The notes beneath the pieces were generated by a model, which saw nothing but the letters and a program-made list of their open reading frames with translations, was not told the DNA's origin and searched no databases. Of a DNA stretch of 64,000 bases, positions 24,278 to 33,495 are shown piece after piece (positions within the stretch are counted from its first letter, which is position 1; each line of letters begins with the position of its first letter). Source of the DNA: Opitutus terrae PB90-1 (lineage in GTDB: Bacteria > Verrucomicrobiota > Verrucomicrobiia > Opitutales > Opitutaceae); NCBI RefSeq assembly GCF_000019965.1, contig NC_010571.1:3977001-4041000 (forward strand). Reading direction: 5' to 3'. The translations under genes were made by a program, and so were the position numbers.

Positions 24278-24880
24278 TCAGCAACCGGGGCACACCTGTT
24301 GAATGATCGCCACGAAGCGGGCGGGGTCGAAAGGTTTGGCGATCCAGCCACTCGCGCCGGCGCGGCGGGCGGCAATCTTTTTTCCGTCCTGGCCAGGGGC
24401 GGTGAGCATCATGATCGGCGTGCAGCGATGCATGGCCAGCTCACGGAGTTGGGCAATCAGGCCGGCGCCATCGCTTCCCGCCAGAACCATCGCGAGGATG
24501 ATCAGGTCGGCTTTTCGTTGCGGCGCGACCAACAAAAGTTTGGCGGCATCCTCGACGCAGACCACCTCGTAGCCGGCGGCGGCGAGTGTCTTGCGCATGG
24601 TTTCGCGAAGGGCCGGCGCTTCATCGGCCACGAGCACGGTGCGGGGTCCGGGCCCCGGGGCAGGCCGCACGGGCGCGGGTTTCTTTTCTGCCGCGAGTCT
24701 CCGGCAGACGTCTTCCCAGATCGCATAGTCCTGGTCCGCGGGAATCGTGGCCGCGGCGTTGGCCGCGGCCATGAGATCGCGCAGCTCCGACGGGCGAGGC
24801 GACGCGGCCGGTCGTGAGCCGCCCGCGACGGGGCTCGCGAAGCCGGGGTGCGTCCGGGCCGGGGCGTCAACAAGTTCCAT
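24278..24880 (-). CDS. degenerate response-regulator receiver protein (phosphoacceptor Asp replaced by Ala)
   Basis: 200 residues. An N-terminal 75-residue Pro/Ala-rich region precedes a receiver fold (residues ~80-200): TVLVADEAPALRETM (acidic D86/E87), PIMMLTAPG (Thr160) and WIAKPFDP (Lys182). The position that should be the phosphorylated Asp reads ADLIILAMVLAGSDG, with Ala130 encoded by GCG, so the protein cannot be phosphorylated in the normal way. There is no output domain. It lies upstream of the HDOD gene on the same strand with 48 bp between; a constitutive or phosphorylation-independent partner of the HDOD protein is a reasonable inference. The Ala should be confirmed by read depth or by comparing relatives. 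Confidence 0.85.
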   Translation of the reverse strand: MELVDAPARTHPGFASPVAGGSRPAASPRPSELRDLMAAANAAATIPADQDYAIWEDVCRRLAAEKKPAPVRPAPGPGPRTVLVADEAPALRETMRKTLAAAGYEVVCVEDAAKLLLVAPQRKADLIILAMVLAGSDGAGLIAQLRELAMHRCTPIMMLTAPGQDGKKIAARRAGASGWIAKPFDPARFVAIIQQVCPGC

Positions 24881-25063
24881 GGTATGTTTCCGTGATAAAG
24901 GACGGGCCGAGGGTGTTCTTGGATTCGCGGGCCACCCTTATATCGGCCCATTTTCGTTTGCGGCCAAACATTTACGGCGGGCCCGGTCACGGCCGTCGAG
25001 TTGGTTCGGGGAACACCGCGAGTTCGCCGGGCGTTGCCGTGACATTTGCCCGGGAAAACCATC

Positions 25064-25092
25064 ATCCGATCTCATTTCGCCTGAGGTATAAT
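25064..25092 (+). promoter_or_regulatory. possible sigma70-type promoter for the DUF481 gene
   Basis: A perfect TATAAT occurs at 25087-25092, about 88 bp before the DUF481 start, in otherwise GC-rich DNA. The -35 region at 17 bp spacing is a poor match (ATCCGA), so this is a tentative call. The rest of the 299-bp divergent spacer (24881-25179) holds no gene that I can support. Confidence 0.35.
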
Positions 25093-25179
25093 CCCCTGCC
25101 GGTACATGGCTTATATCAAACCGGTTGCCGCCAAAGGTTTTGACCACCGAGTGGCCGCGACGTAGACCCACGGTGCTTT

Positions 25180-26223
25180 ATGACACTCAAACACCGATAC
25201 AGATTTCTGATCCTTCTTTTTTCGGCGTTCCTCGCGATCCATCAGGCGTACGGGGATGTCGTCGAGACGAAGAATGGCGCCCGCATCGTGGGCAAGATAG
25301 TCCGGATCGTTGATGGCGCGATTGCCATCGAAACGAACTATGCCGGGATGCTAGCCATCAAGCAGAGCGAGGTGGTGAGTTTCTCCACAGATGCGCCGCT
25401 CGCGATTCGGCTGGCCAGCGGTACGCGGTTTGATGGCCAGGTCACGGGTGGACCGGAAGGCGCGATTCAGATCGCGGGCGAAGATGGCACGATCAACACC
25501 ACTGCAACCAAAGTGGTAGCAGGGTGGGCGGCGGGCGTGAAAGACCCGGCGATCACGGCGCTCGAGCGGCACTGGAGCTACGAGGCGGCGGTGGATATCA
25601 CAGGCAAAACAGGCAACAAGGAGCAGCTCGGCACCGCCGCCGCGCTCCGCGCCACGATGAAAACGCCGCAGGACACGCTGCAGTTCTACACGGCGTATGA
25701 CCGTCAGGTCGCCGACGGCGCCAAGTCGGCCGACCAGTTCAAGGCGGGCGTCGATTATCAGAACAATTTTTCCGGCAAGACCTCCTGGTATGTGCGCGAC
25801 GAGGGCGGCTTCGATCGCGTGAAGGACATCGATCTCTATAACATCGCCGCCGCCGGTTTCGGCTACGACGTGATCAAGGCGCCGAAGCAAATCCTGACGA
25901 CGCGCGCCGGTTTTTCGTTCCGCTATGAAGGCTACCGGAATCCGGTCACGGACGACGTGAAGAGCGCCGGTCTGGACTTCGGACTCGCGCATGAGCTGAC
26001 GTTCGAGAACGCGAAGCTGGTGAACCGGCTGTCGTTCGTGCCGTCCTTTGAAGATTTCGGCAACTACCGGCTGACGCACGAGTCGTTTTACGAAATCCCG
26101 CTCGTGGCGCCGAGTTGGAAACTGCGGATTGGTGTGAGCAACGATTACAACAGTCAGCCTGGCCCGGGCATCGAGCGGCTCGACACGAATTACTTCACGC
26201 GCTTGGTGCTGAACTGGCGCTGA
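25180..26223 (+). CDS. DUF481 family outer-membrane beta-barrel protein
   Basis: 347 residues. A signal peptide (YRFLILLFSAFLAIHQAYG) is followed by a small module (~26-110; VVETKNGARIVGKIVRI ... IKQSEVVSF) typical of proteins that precede DUF481 barrels in this phylum. A C-terminal region of amphipathic strands ends in ..YFTRLVLNWR, with the alternating pattern and aromatic residues near the end seen in outer-membrane barrels. DUF481 (YdiY-like, 'salt-induced outer membrane protein') has no settled biochemical function. The gene appears monocistronic. Confidence 0.85.
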   Translation: MTLKHRYRFLILLFSAFLAIHQAYGDVVETKNGARIVGKIVRIVDGAIAIETNYAGMLAIKQSEVVSFSTDAPLAIRLASGTRFDGQVTGGPEGAIQIAGEDGTINTTATKVVAGWAAGVKDPAITALERHWSYEAAVDITGKTGNKEQLGTAAALRATMKTPQDTLQFYTAYDRQVADGAKSADQFKAGVDYQNNFSGKTSWYVRDEGGFDRVKDIDLYNIAAAGFGYDVIKAPKQILTTRAGFSFRYEGYRNPVTDDVKSAGLDFGLAHELTFENAKLVNRLSFVPSFEDFGNYRLTHESFYEIPLVAPSWKLRIGVSNDYNSQPGPGIERLDTNYFTRLVLNWR

Positions 26224-26466
26224 TCGCCCCACCGTTAGTCCCGTGCGGAGCTTTCGGCTGCGGCGCGCCTGAGCCGGGGCCTGGTGCCAAGGTGCTCCGC
26301 CGCTTGTCACGGAGCCCGAGTCGTGATTGTAACGATCCTCCTTGTTCGTGAGTTTCCGCCGGGCCGCTTGGTTAACTAACCGCGCGCCCGGCTTGCCCCA
26401 AAAACCCCGCGCTTATGACCGGGTTCGCTTCGAACCGATTCTAACGCATCCACTCTTTTTTTCCCC

Positions 26467-28704
26467 ATGCGCTCTCCTGCCTCCGGCCATGTTTGGAAGT
26501 TCTTCCGCACGGGCGGATTCGACCAGGTCTCGCTCGAAACGGGCGCTGACCTGCTCGCCCTCGATCAATTGGACCAGAAACTGTGGGTGGCTCTCGGCTG
26601 CCCGGTCAAAGGATTGGAACTGGACGAGAAAACGCTCGCGCTCATCGATCGTGACAATGACGGGCGGATCAGCGCGCCCGACGTGATCGCCGCGGTGAAA
26701 TGGGCGAGCGCGCGACTGAACGACGCCGGCTCGCTGCTGCAAGGCGATGCGCCGCTGCCGCTGACGGCCGTCAACGGCGGCACGCCCGAGGGGCAGGTGC
26801 TCGTCGCCTCGGCGCGCCGGGTCCTCGCCGGACTCGGCCGCGCGGAGGCGGCCGAGATCAGCGTCGCCGACGCCGCCGAGTCGGCGAAGGTCCTCGCCGC
26901 GAATCCATTGGTTGGTGACGGCATTATTCCGGCCGCGGCGACCGAGGACGCCGCGGTGCAGGCCTTGATCAACGAGGTCATCGCCTCCCGCGGTGGCACG
27001 AAGCGGTCCGACGGCACGGTGGGGATCACGGCCGGGATGATCGGCGATTTCTACGCCGAACTCGCCGCGTACGTGGCCTGGAACGAGCAGGGCGCCGGCA
27101 AGCAGATCGCCGTGCTCGGCGAAGCCACGGAGTCGGCGTGTCAGGCGGTGGCCGCGATCCGCGCGAAGCTGGAGGACTATTTCGCGCGCACCCGCCTCGC
27201 CACCTTCGATCCGCGGTCAGTCGCGGCGCTGAATCGCAGTGAGACGGACTACCTGGCCGTGGCGGCGAAGGACATGACGATCTCGGCGGACGAGATTCGG
27301 GCGTTGCCGCTGGCGCGCATCGAGCCCGGACGGGCGTTGCCGCTCACTGACGGCACGAACCCCGCTTGGACTGCCGAACTCGCGGCGCTGCGGGATCGCG
27401 CGGTGACGCCGGTGTTCGGCCACGAAAAGTCCAGCCTGACGGCGGAAGAGTGGGCGGGACTGAATGCGACGCTCGCGCCGTACGAAACCTGGCGCGGGCA
27501 GAACGCGGGCCGCACCGTCGAGAAGCTGGGACTGGCACGGGCGCGTGAGTTGCTGGCCGGCGACAGCCGCGCGGCGCTGACCGCGCTGATCAGTCGCGAC
27601 CAGAAGCTGGCGCCGGAGTTCAAGGCGATCAGCGACGTCGAACGGCTGGCGCGCTACTACCGCGATTTGCGCACGCTGCTGCACAATTTCGTGAACTTTG
27701 GCGATTTCTACTCGCCGGAGCGCGCGGCTGCGTTTCAGGCAGGAACGCTCTATCTCGACAGCCGTTCGACGGAGCTGTGCATTCGCGTGGACGGTGCCAA
27801 TCCGCTCGCGGCAATGAGCAAGGCGTACGTCGCTTACTGCGCGTGCACGCGCGCCGACGGCGCGAAGATGACGATCGCGGCCTGCTTCACGCAGGGTGAC
27901 AGCGATTTCCTTTTCGTCGGCCGCAACGGGCTGTTCTACGATCGCCGCGGCATCCTGTGGTATGCGGTGATCACGAGCATCGTCGACAATCCGATCAGCA
28001 TCCGGCAGGCGTTCTGGCTCCCGTACAAAAAATTCCTCCGGATGATCGAGGAGCAGGTGGCGAAACGCGCGGCGGCGGCGGACGCCGCGACAAGTGGAAA
28101 GCTGGCCGGTGCGGCAGAGAAGACCGCGAACGTCGACAAAGCCAAACCGGAACCGAAGAAGGTGGACCTCGCACTCATCACCGGAATTGGCGTGGCGATC
28201 GGCTCGATCGGCACGTTCATCGCGACGGTGTTCGCGAAGGTCGTCGACATTCCCAGCTGGCAGATTCCGCTGATCCTGCTCGGTCTGATGCTCGTGATCT
28301 CGCTCCCGTCGATGTTCATCGCGGCGCTGAAGCTGCGGCATCGCACGATTGGGCCGATCCTCGAGGGCAACGGCTGGGCAGTGAACGGCCGGGTGAAGAT
28401 CAACATCCCGTTTGGGGCGGCGCTGACGAAGATGGCGACGCTGCCGCCCGGCGCGCGCCGCTCGCTCGAGGATCCTTACGAGGACAAGGAGGCGAAGCGG
28501 CGAAAGCGACTCGCGTGGTTGCTCACGGTGCTGGTCATTCTCGCGGCCGCCGCGATTTGGATCCGCTGGGACCACAACCGGCGCGGGCACTACTTCTGGC
28601 AACCGGAGCCGGTGGCGGAGCCCGCCCCGGCGGCGGCTCCGAGCGAGCCGGCGGCGACACCGAGCGCACCGGCGGTCACTCCCGCCGAGGCGCAGAAGAG
28701 CTGA
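26467..28704 (+). CDS. unrecognised 745-residue membrane protein with an EF-hand-like loop
   Basis: No family recognised. Residues 61-72 form an EF-hand-type loop (DRDNDGRISAPD), with Asp at positions 1, 3 and 5, Gly at 6 and Ile at 8; position 12 is Asp rather than Glu. The large central region (~75-560) is helical by composition, without catalytic motifs, and includes a conserved-looking segment DSDFLFVGRNGLFYDRRG (~478-495). Two membrane helices at ~575-600 and ~605-625 and a third at ~685-705 (LLTVLVILAAAAIWI) are separated by a basic loop, and the protein ends in a Pro/Ala/Glu-rich tail. No signal peptide, so the bulk is probably cytoplasmic. Calcium sensing is inference from the loop only. 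Flanking genes give no functional clue. Confidence 0.85.
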   Translation: MRSPASGHVWKFFRTGGFDQVSLETGADLLALDQLDQKLWVALGCPVKGLELDEKTLALIDRDNDGRISAPDVIAAVKWASARLNDAGSLLQGDAPLPLTAVNGGTPEGQVLVASARRVLAGLGRAEAAEISVADAAESAKVLAANPLVGDGIIPAAATEDAAVQALINEVIASRGGTKRSDGTVGITAGMIGDFYAELAAYVAWNEQGAGKQIAVLGEATESACQAVAAIRAKLEDYFARTRLATFDPRSVAALNRSETDYLAVAAKDMTISADEIRALPLARIEPGRALPLTDGTNPAWTAELAALRDRAVTPVFGHEKSSLTAEEWAGLNATLAPYETWRGQNAGRTVEKLGLARARELLAGDSRAALTALISRDQKLAPEFKAISDVERLARYYRDLRTLLHNFVNFGDFYSPERAAAFQAGTLYLDSRSTELCIRVDGANPLAAMSKAYVAYCACTRADGAKMTIAACFTQGDSDFLFVGRNGLFYDRRGILWYAVITSIVDNPISIRQAFWLPYKKFLRMIEEQVAKRAAAADAATSGKLAGAAEKTANVDKAKPEPKKVDLALITGIGVAIGSIGTFIATVFAKVVDIPSWQIPLILLGLMLVISLPSMFIAALKLRHRTIGPILEGNGWAVNGRVKINIPFGAALTKMATLPPGARRSLEDPYEDKEAKRRKRLAWLLTVLVILAAAAIWIRWDHNRRGHYFWQPEPVAEPAPAAAPSEPAATPSAPAVTPAEAQKS

Positions 28705-28894
28705 GGCGCACGTCAGCGACGCGGCGGTCGCGCGGCCGTCGCGTCGACGAGTAGGGCGCTCACGCCGTGAACGCCGCGAGCGTCAAGCGAGCTTCCGGCG
28801 GGCAGCGGCGTGCCCGTCCCACCTCTCGAACGGTTGATCAAAAGACCGGATGAACCTCAGCGGGTGAATTTTGGCGCCCGCGCGAGCCTGTGGA

Positions 28895-31800
28895 TCACTG
28901 CAACGTCAGGAAGACCCGCGGGCCCTTGCCCTCCTTCGGCGCGACGGTCTGTTCCTTTTCCTTGGCCAGGAAAAGTCGATCCGCCGAGATTTGCCCGGTC
29001 GTCATGAAGTAGTCGCGCACCCGTTGGGCGCGCGCCTGCGCGAGCTGCCCCAGCTCGTTTTCGTCGACGGTGATCGCTTCGGCGAGCCGTCCTTTCATCT
29101 CGTCGAGAGGCAGTCCGGCCGCAGTGGCCGAGGCGACGGCCTGCGCGTGATCCGCGGCGCGCTGCTCGTTCTCGCGTTGAGCGGCACGTTGCTCGCGACG
29201 CGACTGAAACGTGACGGCGCGCCACGCGCGTTTGAACCAGCCCGCGGGCGCCGGGGGCGGGGCGACGACTTCGGGCGGCGGCGGCAGCGGAGTACCAAAC
29301 TGCGTGCCCGGCGGAAATTTTTCGTCGAACAGCTTCTTCACGACCGCGGTTTCTTCGTCGGCAGTCGGCACGAACTGATCGGGCGGGGGGAGATTGGAAT
29401 CGCTGCGTCGTTTCTGCTCCCAAGCGGCGCGGCGGATCTGGTCGGCCAGCTTCACGCGCTTCAACGCATAGCCGTCGGCCGCGGCATCGTAGCTGCCGTC
29501 GAGGTCGAGACTGAGCCCGGGGCGATTCACGAGCGCCTTGGTCATCGTCTCCAGTTTCGCCACCTCGGAGGGCTGCAGCTCGGTGGACCCCGGCACAAAC
29601 TCCTGGAACGCGAGCTCGTCACCGCCGCCGCCGAAGGCCGCGCCCAGGAGCGAGAACGGCGACACCGCGGCCTTGGTGAGCAGATTCACGATGACGCGTA
29701 GCACGACGCGCCCGATGCGAAAGTTCGGATCGTCGGTGCTGCCTTGCACCGGAATGTCGATGACGATTTTGCCGTCGAGATCCTTCAGGAGGGCGACGCC
29801 CAGGCGAACGGGCAGACTGGTGGCGTCCGGACTCTGCACGGCGTTGCCAAACGTGAACTGGTTCAAGGTGACCACATTCGCGGCGTCGATCTTCTTGCCA
29901 TCGACGAGGAGCTTCACGTCGACGAGCAGCTTCCCGCGCGCGAGTTCGTAGCCCGCGTATTTGCCGGCGTAGGGACTCAGCGGCAGCAGGTCGACGTTCT
30001 TCATGTCGACCGTCAGGTCCACGGTGGGCCGCGCGCTGAGCGGGTCGAGCTTGCCCGTGATTGCGACGGGCCCGGAACCGTCCACGACGGCCTTCAGGTT
30101 TACGTCGGCTTTCGCGGGATTGCTGGCGGAGAGTCCGGTGATTGTGCCACCAAACTGACTGACGGCCACGCTCACGTTGGGCTCGAGGGACCGATCGGTG
30201 AAACGGAAGTCGCCGTCGGCGATGGTCACCTTGGCGATGTCGACTTTCGGCAACGGCGCAGGCGCGGCGGCGGCCACGGTTGGCGCGGCTGGCGGTGATG
30301 ACTCGGCGTTGGCCTCGGCCGCGGCGGCCGGAGCGACCGCGAGCGAAGCAAGATTCAGCTTCTGGTCTTTGGCGACGAGCACGCGCGCATACGGAGCGGT
30401 GACGACGATTTCGTCCAAGGCCACCTGGAGCTCCGGCGCGGTGCTCGCGCGCAGTCCGCGCAACGCCACCGAGCCGACGCCGGCCAGATCCTCGTTCAGC
30501 ACGGCGTCGACCAAGCTGAATTTCTCCAGCGTGACGTCGCCACTCACACGAGCGGCGGGCGCGGCATCCGGCGTCAGCTCGACTTCCGCGGAGAGCGTGG
30601 TGGTGAGCGCACCCTGCGTGATGTGCGCGTTGGCGAACTGTTCCAGGTAAGGACTGAGCGGGAGCAGCGCGAGACCGGTGACGTTCGCCTTGAGCTCGGC
30701 CGTGACCGGGTTGAGGCCAACGGCACCATCGAGCTGCACGGTTCCCTGTGGCGCCCAGTTGAACGCGAGGTGCAGCGGCATGCGCGCGCCCGCGGCGAGA
30801 CTGATTTCTTTCAAGGAAACGTCGAGGCCGCTGAGCGAGAGCTGCGCCGGCCGCGGCGGGGCCTCGTCGGTCAGCTCGACTTGCAGACCTTTCACGGTGA
30901 GCGCCTCGATGGTGACGTCCGGCAGCTTCGGCGCGGCACCGGCGTTCGCGGGTGTGGCAGCAGGAGGCGCTGCAACCGCCACGCTTCCGCCCTTCGGCGC
31001 GGCGGGCTGCAGCATCGCCAGCAGGTTGATGGCGCCGGATTTTTCGCGGCGCACGGAGACTTTGCCGCCGTTCAACACGATGGCCGCGATCGTCGCCTTC
31101 TGGCTCAGCGCATCGGCGTCGACGCCGCTGATTTCGAATGCCGGCAGGTCGAGGACGGCTGACCGGTCGCTGCGCTGGACAACTTTCACCTCATGCAGCT
31201 GCAGCATGCCCTCGTGCAGCTTCATCACGTGCTGCCCGGGCGTGAGATCGAGTTCATAGCGGCCACGCACCGACAGCCGGCCGCTCGTGAGGTCAGCTTG
31301 GGTGAGATCGGCGTAGTAGGGAGCATACTTTGGAAGTACGATGCCCTCGAGGCTCAGCTCGCCGGCGGAGCGCATCGGCTCGGCCTGCAAGGTGCCCGCC
31401 CAGCTCAGCTTTTCCCCCGACTCGGTCACGGCTTCGAATCGATACGGTGCACCGCGCTGGCTGACGGTTTTGAACTCCGTCAGGGCAAACGTCAGCGGTC
31501 CGACGGTCGTGGTGAACGGCTGCGCGCGGGAAAGATCGCTGAAGTTGACGCTGGTCTCCGTGACCTTCAGCCGCGCGATGCGGATGGGTCGCGCCGGCTC
31601 GGACGGCGTGGGTGCCGGAGTCGTCGGCGTGAAGCGCTTGAGGAGGTCCGCGAAGCTAAACGTTCCGTCCGCCTGCAGCACCACCCGGGCGTCGAAACGA
31701 TCCAATTCGATGTCGCCGAGCACCCAACTGCCCCAGAGCGAGGAGAGGGCGTCGAAATTAACATAGAGTCGCTGCCAGCCGAGAAAGCGCGTGACGCCGT

Positions 31801-32020
31801 CCGGCTCCATGATGGCGAAGTTCTCCAGCGTGACGGAAAGCGTGTAGGGGTTGAGCCGGAGCTTCTCGATGGTCACGCGACGGCCGAGTTCCTGGGAGAG
31901 CCGCTTCTCCAACTGGGGACGGATCAGTGGCGGAAGCACAAAGAAACCCACCACGGTGAACAACACCAAGAGCGCGGCGGCGAGCGCTGCGCGTCGCCGA
32001 GTGACGAACGCCTGCTTCAT
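28895..32020 (-). CDS. DUF748/AsmA-like envelope protein
   Basis: 1041 residues. One N-terminal membrane helix (AALAAALLVLFTVVGFFVLPPLI, ~12-34) is followed directly by the AsmA-like opening PQLEKRLSQELGRRVTIEKLRLNPYTLSV, then long repetitive beta-rich stretches with DUF748 character (FSFADLLKRF; SPYLEQFANAHITQGALTT; SPYAGKYAGYELARGKL). The C-terminal part has the DUF748-type ending (IPVQGSTDDPNFRIGRVV, FVPGSTELQPSEVAKLETM). A Pro-rich, charged segment lies near residue 935. AsmA-like proteins bridge the periplasm and are linked to lipid transport or outer-membrane assembly; the specific substrate is unknown here. It is transcribed divergently from the next gene. Confidence 0.88.
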   Translation of the reverse strand: MKQAFVTRRRAALAAALLVLFTVVGFFVLPPLIRPQLEKRLSQELGRRVTIEKLRLNPYTLSVTLENFAIMEPDGVTRFLGWQRLYVNFDALSSLWGSWVLGDIELDRFDARVVLQADGTFSFADLLKRFTPTTPAPTPSEPARPIRIARLKVTETSVNFSDLSRAQPFTTTVGPLTFALTEFKTVSQRGAPYRFEAVTESGEKLSWAGTLQAEPMRSAGELSLEGIVLPKYAPYYADLTQADLTSGRLSVRGRYELDLTPGQHVMKLHEGMLQLHEVKVVQRSDRSAVLDLPAFEISGVDADALSQKATIAAIVLNGGKVSVRREKSGAINLLAMLQPAAPKGGSVAVAAPPAATPANAGAAPKLPDVTIEALTVKGLQVELTDEAPPRPAQLSLSGLDVSLKEISLAAGARMPLHLAFNWAPQGTVQLDGAVGLNPVTAELKANVTGLALLPLSPYLEQFANAHITQGALTTTLSAEVELTPDAAPAARVSGDVTLEKFSLVDAVLNEDLAGVGSVALRGLRASTAPELQVALDEIVVTAPYARVLVAKDQKLNLASLAVAPAAAAEANAESSPPAAPTVAAAAPAPLPKVDIAKVTIADGDFRFTDRSLEPNVSVAVSQFGGTITGLSASNPAKADVNLKAVVDGSGPVAITGKLDPLSARPTVDLTVDMKNVDLLPLSPYAGKYAGYELARGKLLVDVKLLVDGKKIDAANVVTLNQFTFGNAVQSPDATSLPVRLGVALLKDLDGKIVIDIPVQGSTDDPNFRIGRVVLRVIVNLLTKAAVSPFSLLGAAFGGGGDELAFQEFVPGSTELQPSEVAKLETMTKALVNRPGLSLDLDGSYDAAADGYALKRVKLADQIRRAAWEQKRRSDSNLPPPDQFVPTADEETAVVKKLFDEKFPPGTQFGTPLPPPPEVVAPPPAPAGWFKRAWRAVTFQSRREQRAAQRENEQRAADHAQAVASATAAGLPLDEMKGRLAEAITVDENELGQLAQARAQRVRDYFMTTGQISADRLFLAKEKEQTVAPKEGKGPRVFLTLQ

Positions 32021-32369
32021 GGCGGGATGCTGAGCTTCCCGTGGTTACGTGGCAATCGTTCGTAACGCCAATCCTTCGCCACCGTGGCCGGGTGCAGCCG
32101 CACCTGCGTGCGTGGGAGTGTGCCTTTGGTGGGCACATTGAAAGCGGGCGAGGCGTCAGCGGTCCCACGCGCGGCGAATCAGCGGTTCAGATCCCCGCAG
32201 GGTGATGACCCCGGCGCACGGCGTTTACGATGGCCGCGGGTTTTCCCGGATGCGCTGCTAGGGAGTTTTTTCCGCAACGGACATCGCACCTAAGCCAGCG
32301 CATGAACACGGGATCAGGCGAACGCGGGTGTGCATACCGCCGGTTGCAAATGCAGCCGGGGTGTACTTC
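32021..32369. other. 349-bp divergent intergenic region
   Basis: It lies between the DUF748 gene (minus) and the plus-strand gene at 32370 and must contain both promoters. I see no consensus promoter, riboswitch or supported small gene. A short plus-strand frame at 32084-32293 has atypical Arg/Gly-rich composition and no homology I can recognise. Confidence 0.4.
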
Positions 32370-33419
32370 ATGCTTCGCGCCATCGCCGTATCCATGTTCA
32401 CCTTGTTCCGCCGTCGCACGCCGGATCCCTTCACGCTGCCCGGGCTGGAGCGGTTTCTCCTCCGGCTGTTTGCGCCGGCGTATCACCGCTGGACGGGCCG
32501 TCGACTCAACCCGTGGCAAGCCGACTGGGTGTTCCAAGGCCTCATCACGCGACAACTGCAGCGGCGATTTTTCCTGCGCGATCGAATATTTCGGCGGCCT
32601 TACAAGCGAATCGAATGCCTGACGGAGTTTGGCCCGGAGCTGAAGTATTACCTGCCGCATGCGTACTGGCATCATCTGAACGGCACGCTCGCGAGCACGT
32701 GTTCCTTTCGGGGCACGAGCGCGTTTTACTTCTTCAGTCCGCGACACGAGGAGCAGGACCGGCCACGCGCGTACATTCTCGATCCTGCGATTCCGAATTC
32801 GGAGGACCATAATTTCAGTTACGATTTCCGTCGTTGGGCGCAGGTGCCGCTGAAGCAAACGTACCGGGGGCGGATCGACTTTGGGTTCAGCCGGCCACTG
32901 GTCGTCATCTCGAACAAGTACAACCAGGAGTGGGGGGCGCGGCCCGCTAACTTTCTGGACCTGCCGACGCTCAGCGCGTTGGTGGAGTTGCTGCAGCAGC
33001 GCTACGTGGTCGTCTACAACCGCCCTTGCACACGACTGATTACGAGCGATCACAACACGATCCAGGATCTCGCGGAGAAGGAACCGCTCAAGGCGCGGTT
33101 TCCCTCGCTGCTCCTGGCCGAGGATCTTTACGAAACGCATCGCGCAGTGGTCGCCAGCTTCAACGAGTTTCAGCTCTGCCTGTATGCGCAATGCGAGCGG
33201 TTCATTTCGGTGCAGGGCGGAAATTCGGTTCTCGCCAGCTATTTTGGCGGGACGAACCTGGTTTTTCAGTGCCGCGGCCAGGAGCTGATTTTCGATGAGT
33301 TCTCGACGATCTATCCGCGGCTTTCCGGCGCGCGCTGCCGCGCGTTTCGGGATTACGACGCGCTGCTGCGCGCGGTGGAGGCGACCTACCTCGGTGAGCC
33401 CGTGGTGATTCGTTCCTAG
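32370..33419 (+). CDS. unrecognised protein, possible glycan-related function
   Basis: 349 residues from ATG 32370; a GTG at 32328 would add 14. No signal peptide. It contains paired Arg/Trp-rich helices at the N-terminus, then RPLVVISNKYNQEWG (~177) and FISVQGGNSVLASYFGGTNLVFQ (~287-309). The latter, a Gly-rich loop after an aligned Cys/Glu-Arg segment, is reminiscent of the nucleotide-sugar side of GT-B-like capsule and polysaccharide enzymes, but no family can be named and no DxD motif was found. The gene stands alone, convergent with comM; a 9-bp inverted repeat lies in the gap. Confidence 0.75.
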   Translation: MLRAIAVSMFTLFRRRTPDPFTLPGLERFLLRLFAPAYHRWTGRRLNPWQADWVFQGLITRQLQRRFFLRDRIFRRPYKRIECLTEFGPELKYYLPHAYWHHLNGTLASTCSFRGTSAFYFFSPRHEEQDRPRAYILDPAIPNSEDHNFSYDFRRWAQVPLKQTYRGRIDFGFSRPLVVISNKYNQEWGARPANFLDLPTLSALVELLQQRYVVVYNRPCTRLITSDHNTIQDLAEKEPLKARFPSLLLAEDLYETHRAVVASFNEFQLCLYAQCERFISVQGGNSVLASYFGGTNLVFQCRGQELIFDEFSTIYPRLSGARCRAFRDYDALLRAVEATYLGEPVVIRS

Positions 33420-33421
33420 CC

Positions 33422-33465
33422 CGGAAATTTCATGAACAGGAGGGAAGCTCCATCCGAAATTTCCG
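33422..33465. repeat. inverted repeat between convergent genes
   Basis: CGGAAATTT at 33422-33430 is exactly complementary to AAATTTCCG at 33457-33465, with a 26-nt loop. It lies between two convergent stops. There is no T-tract, so a terminator role is uncertain. Confidence 0.5.
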
Positions 33466-33495
33466 TCCGCCTGCGGCGGAGCGACCTTGTCGCGG

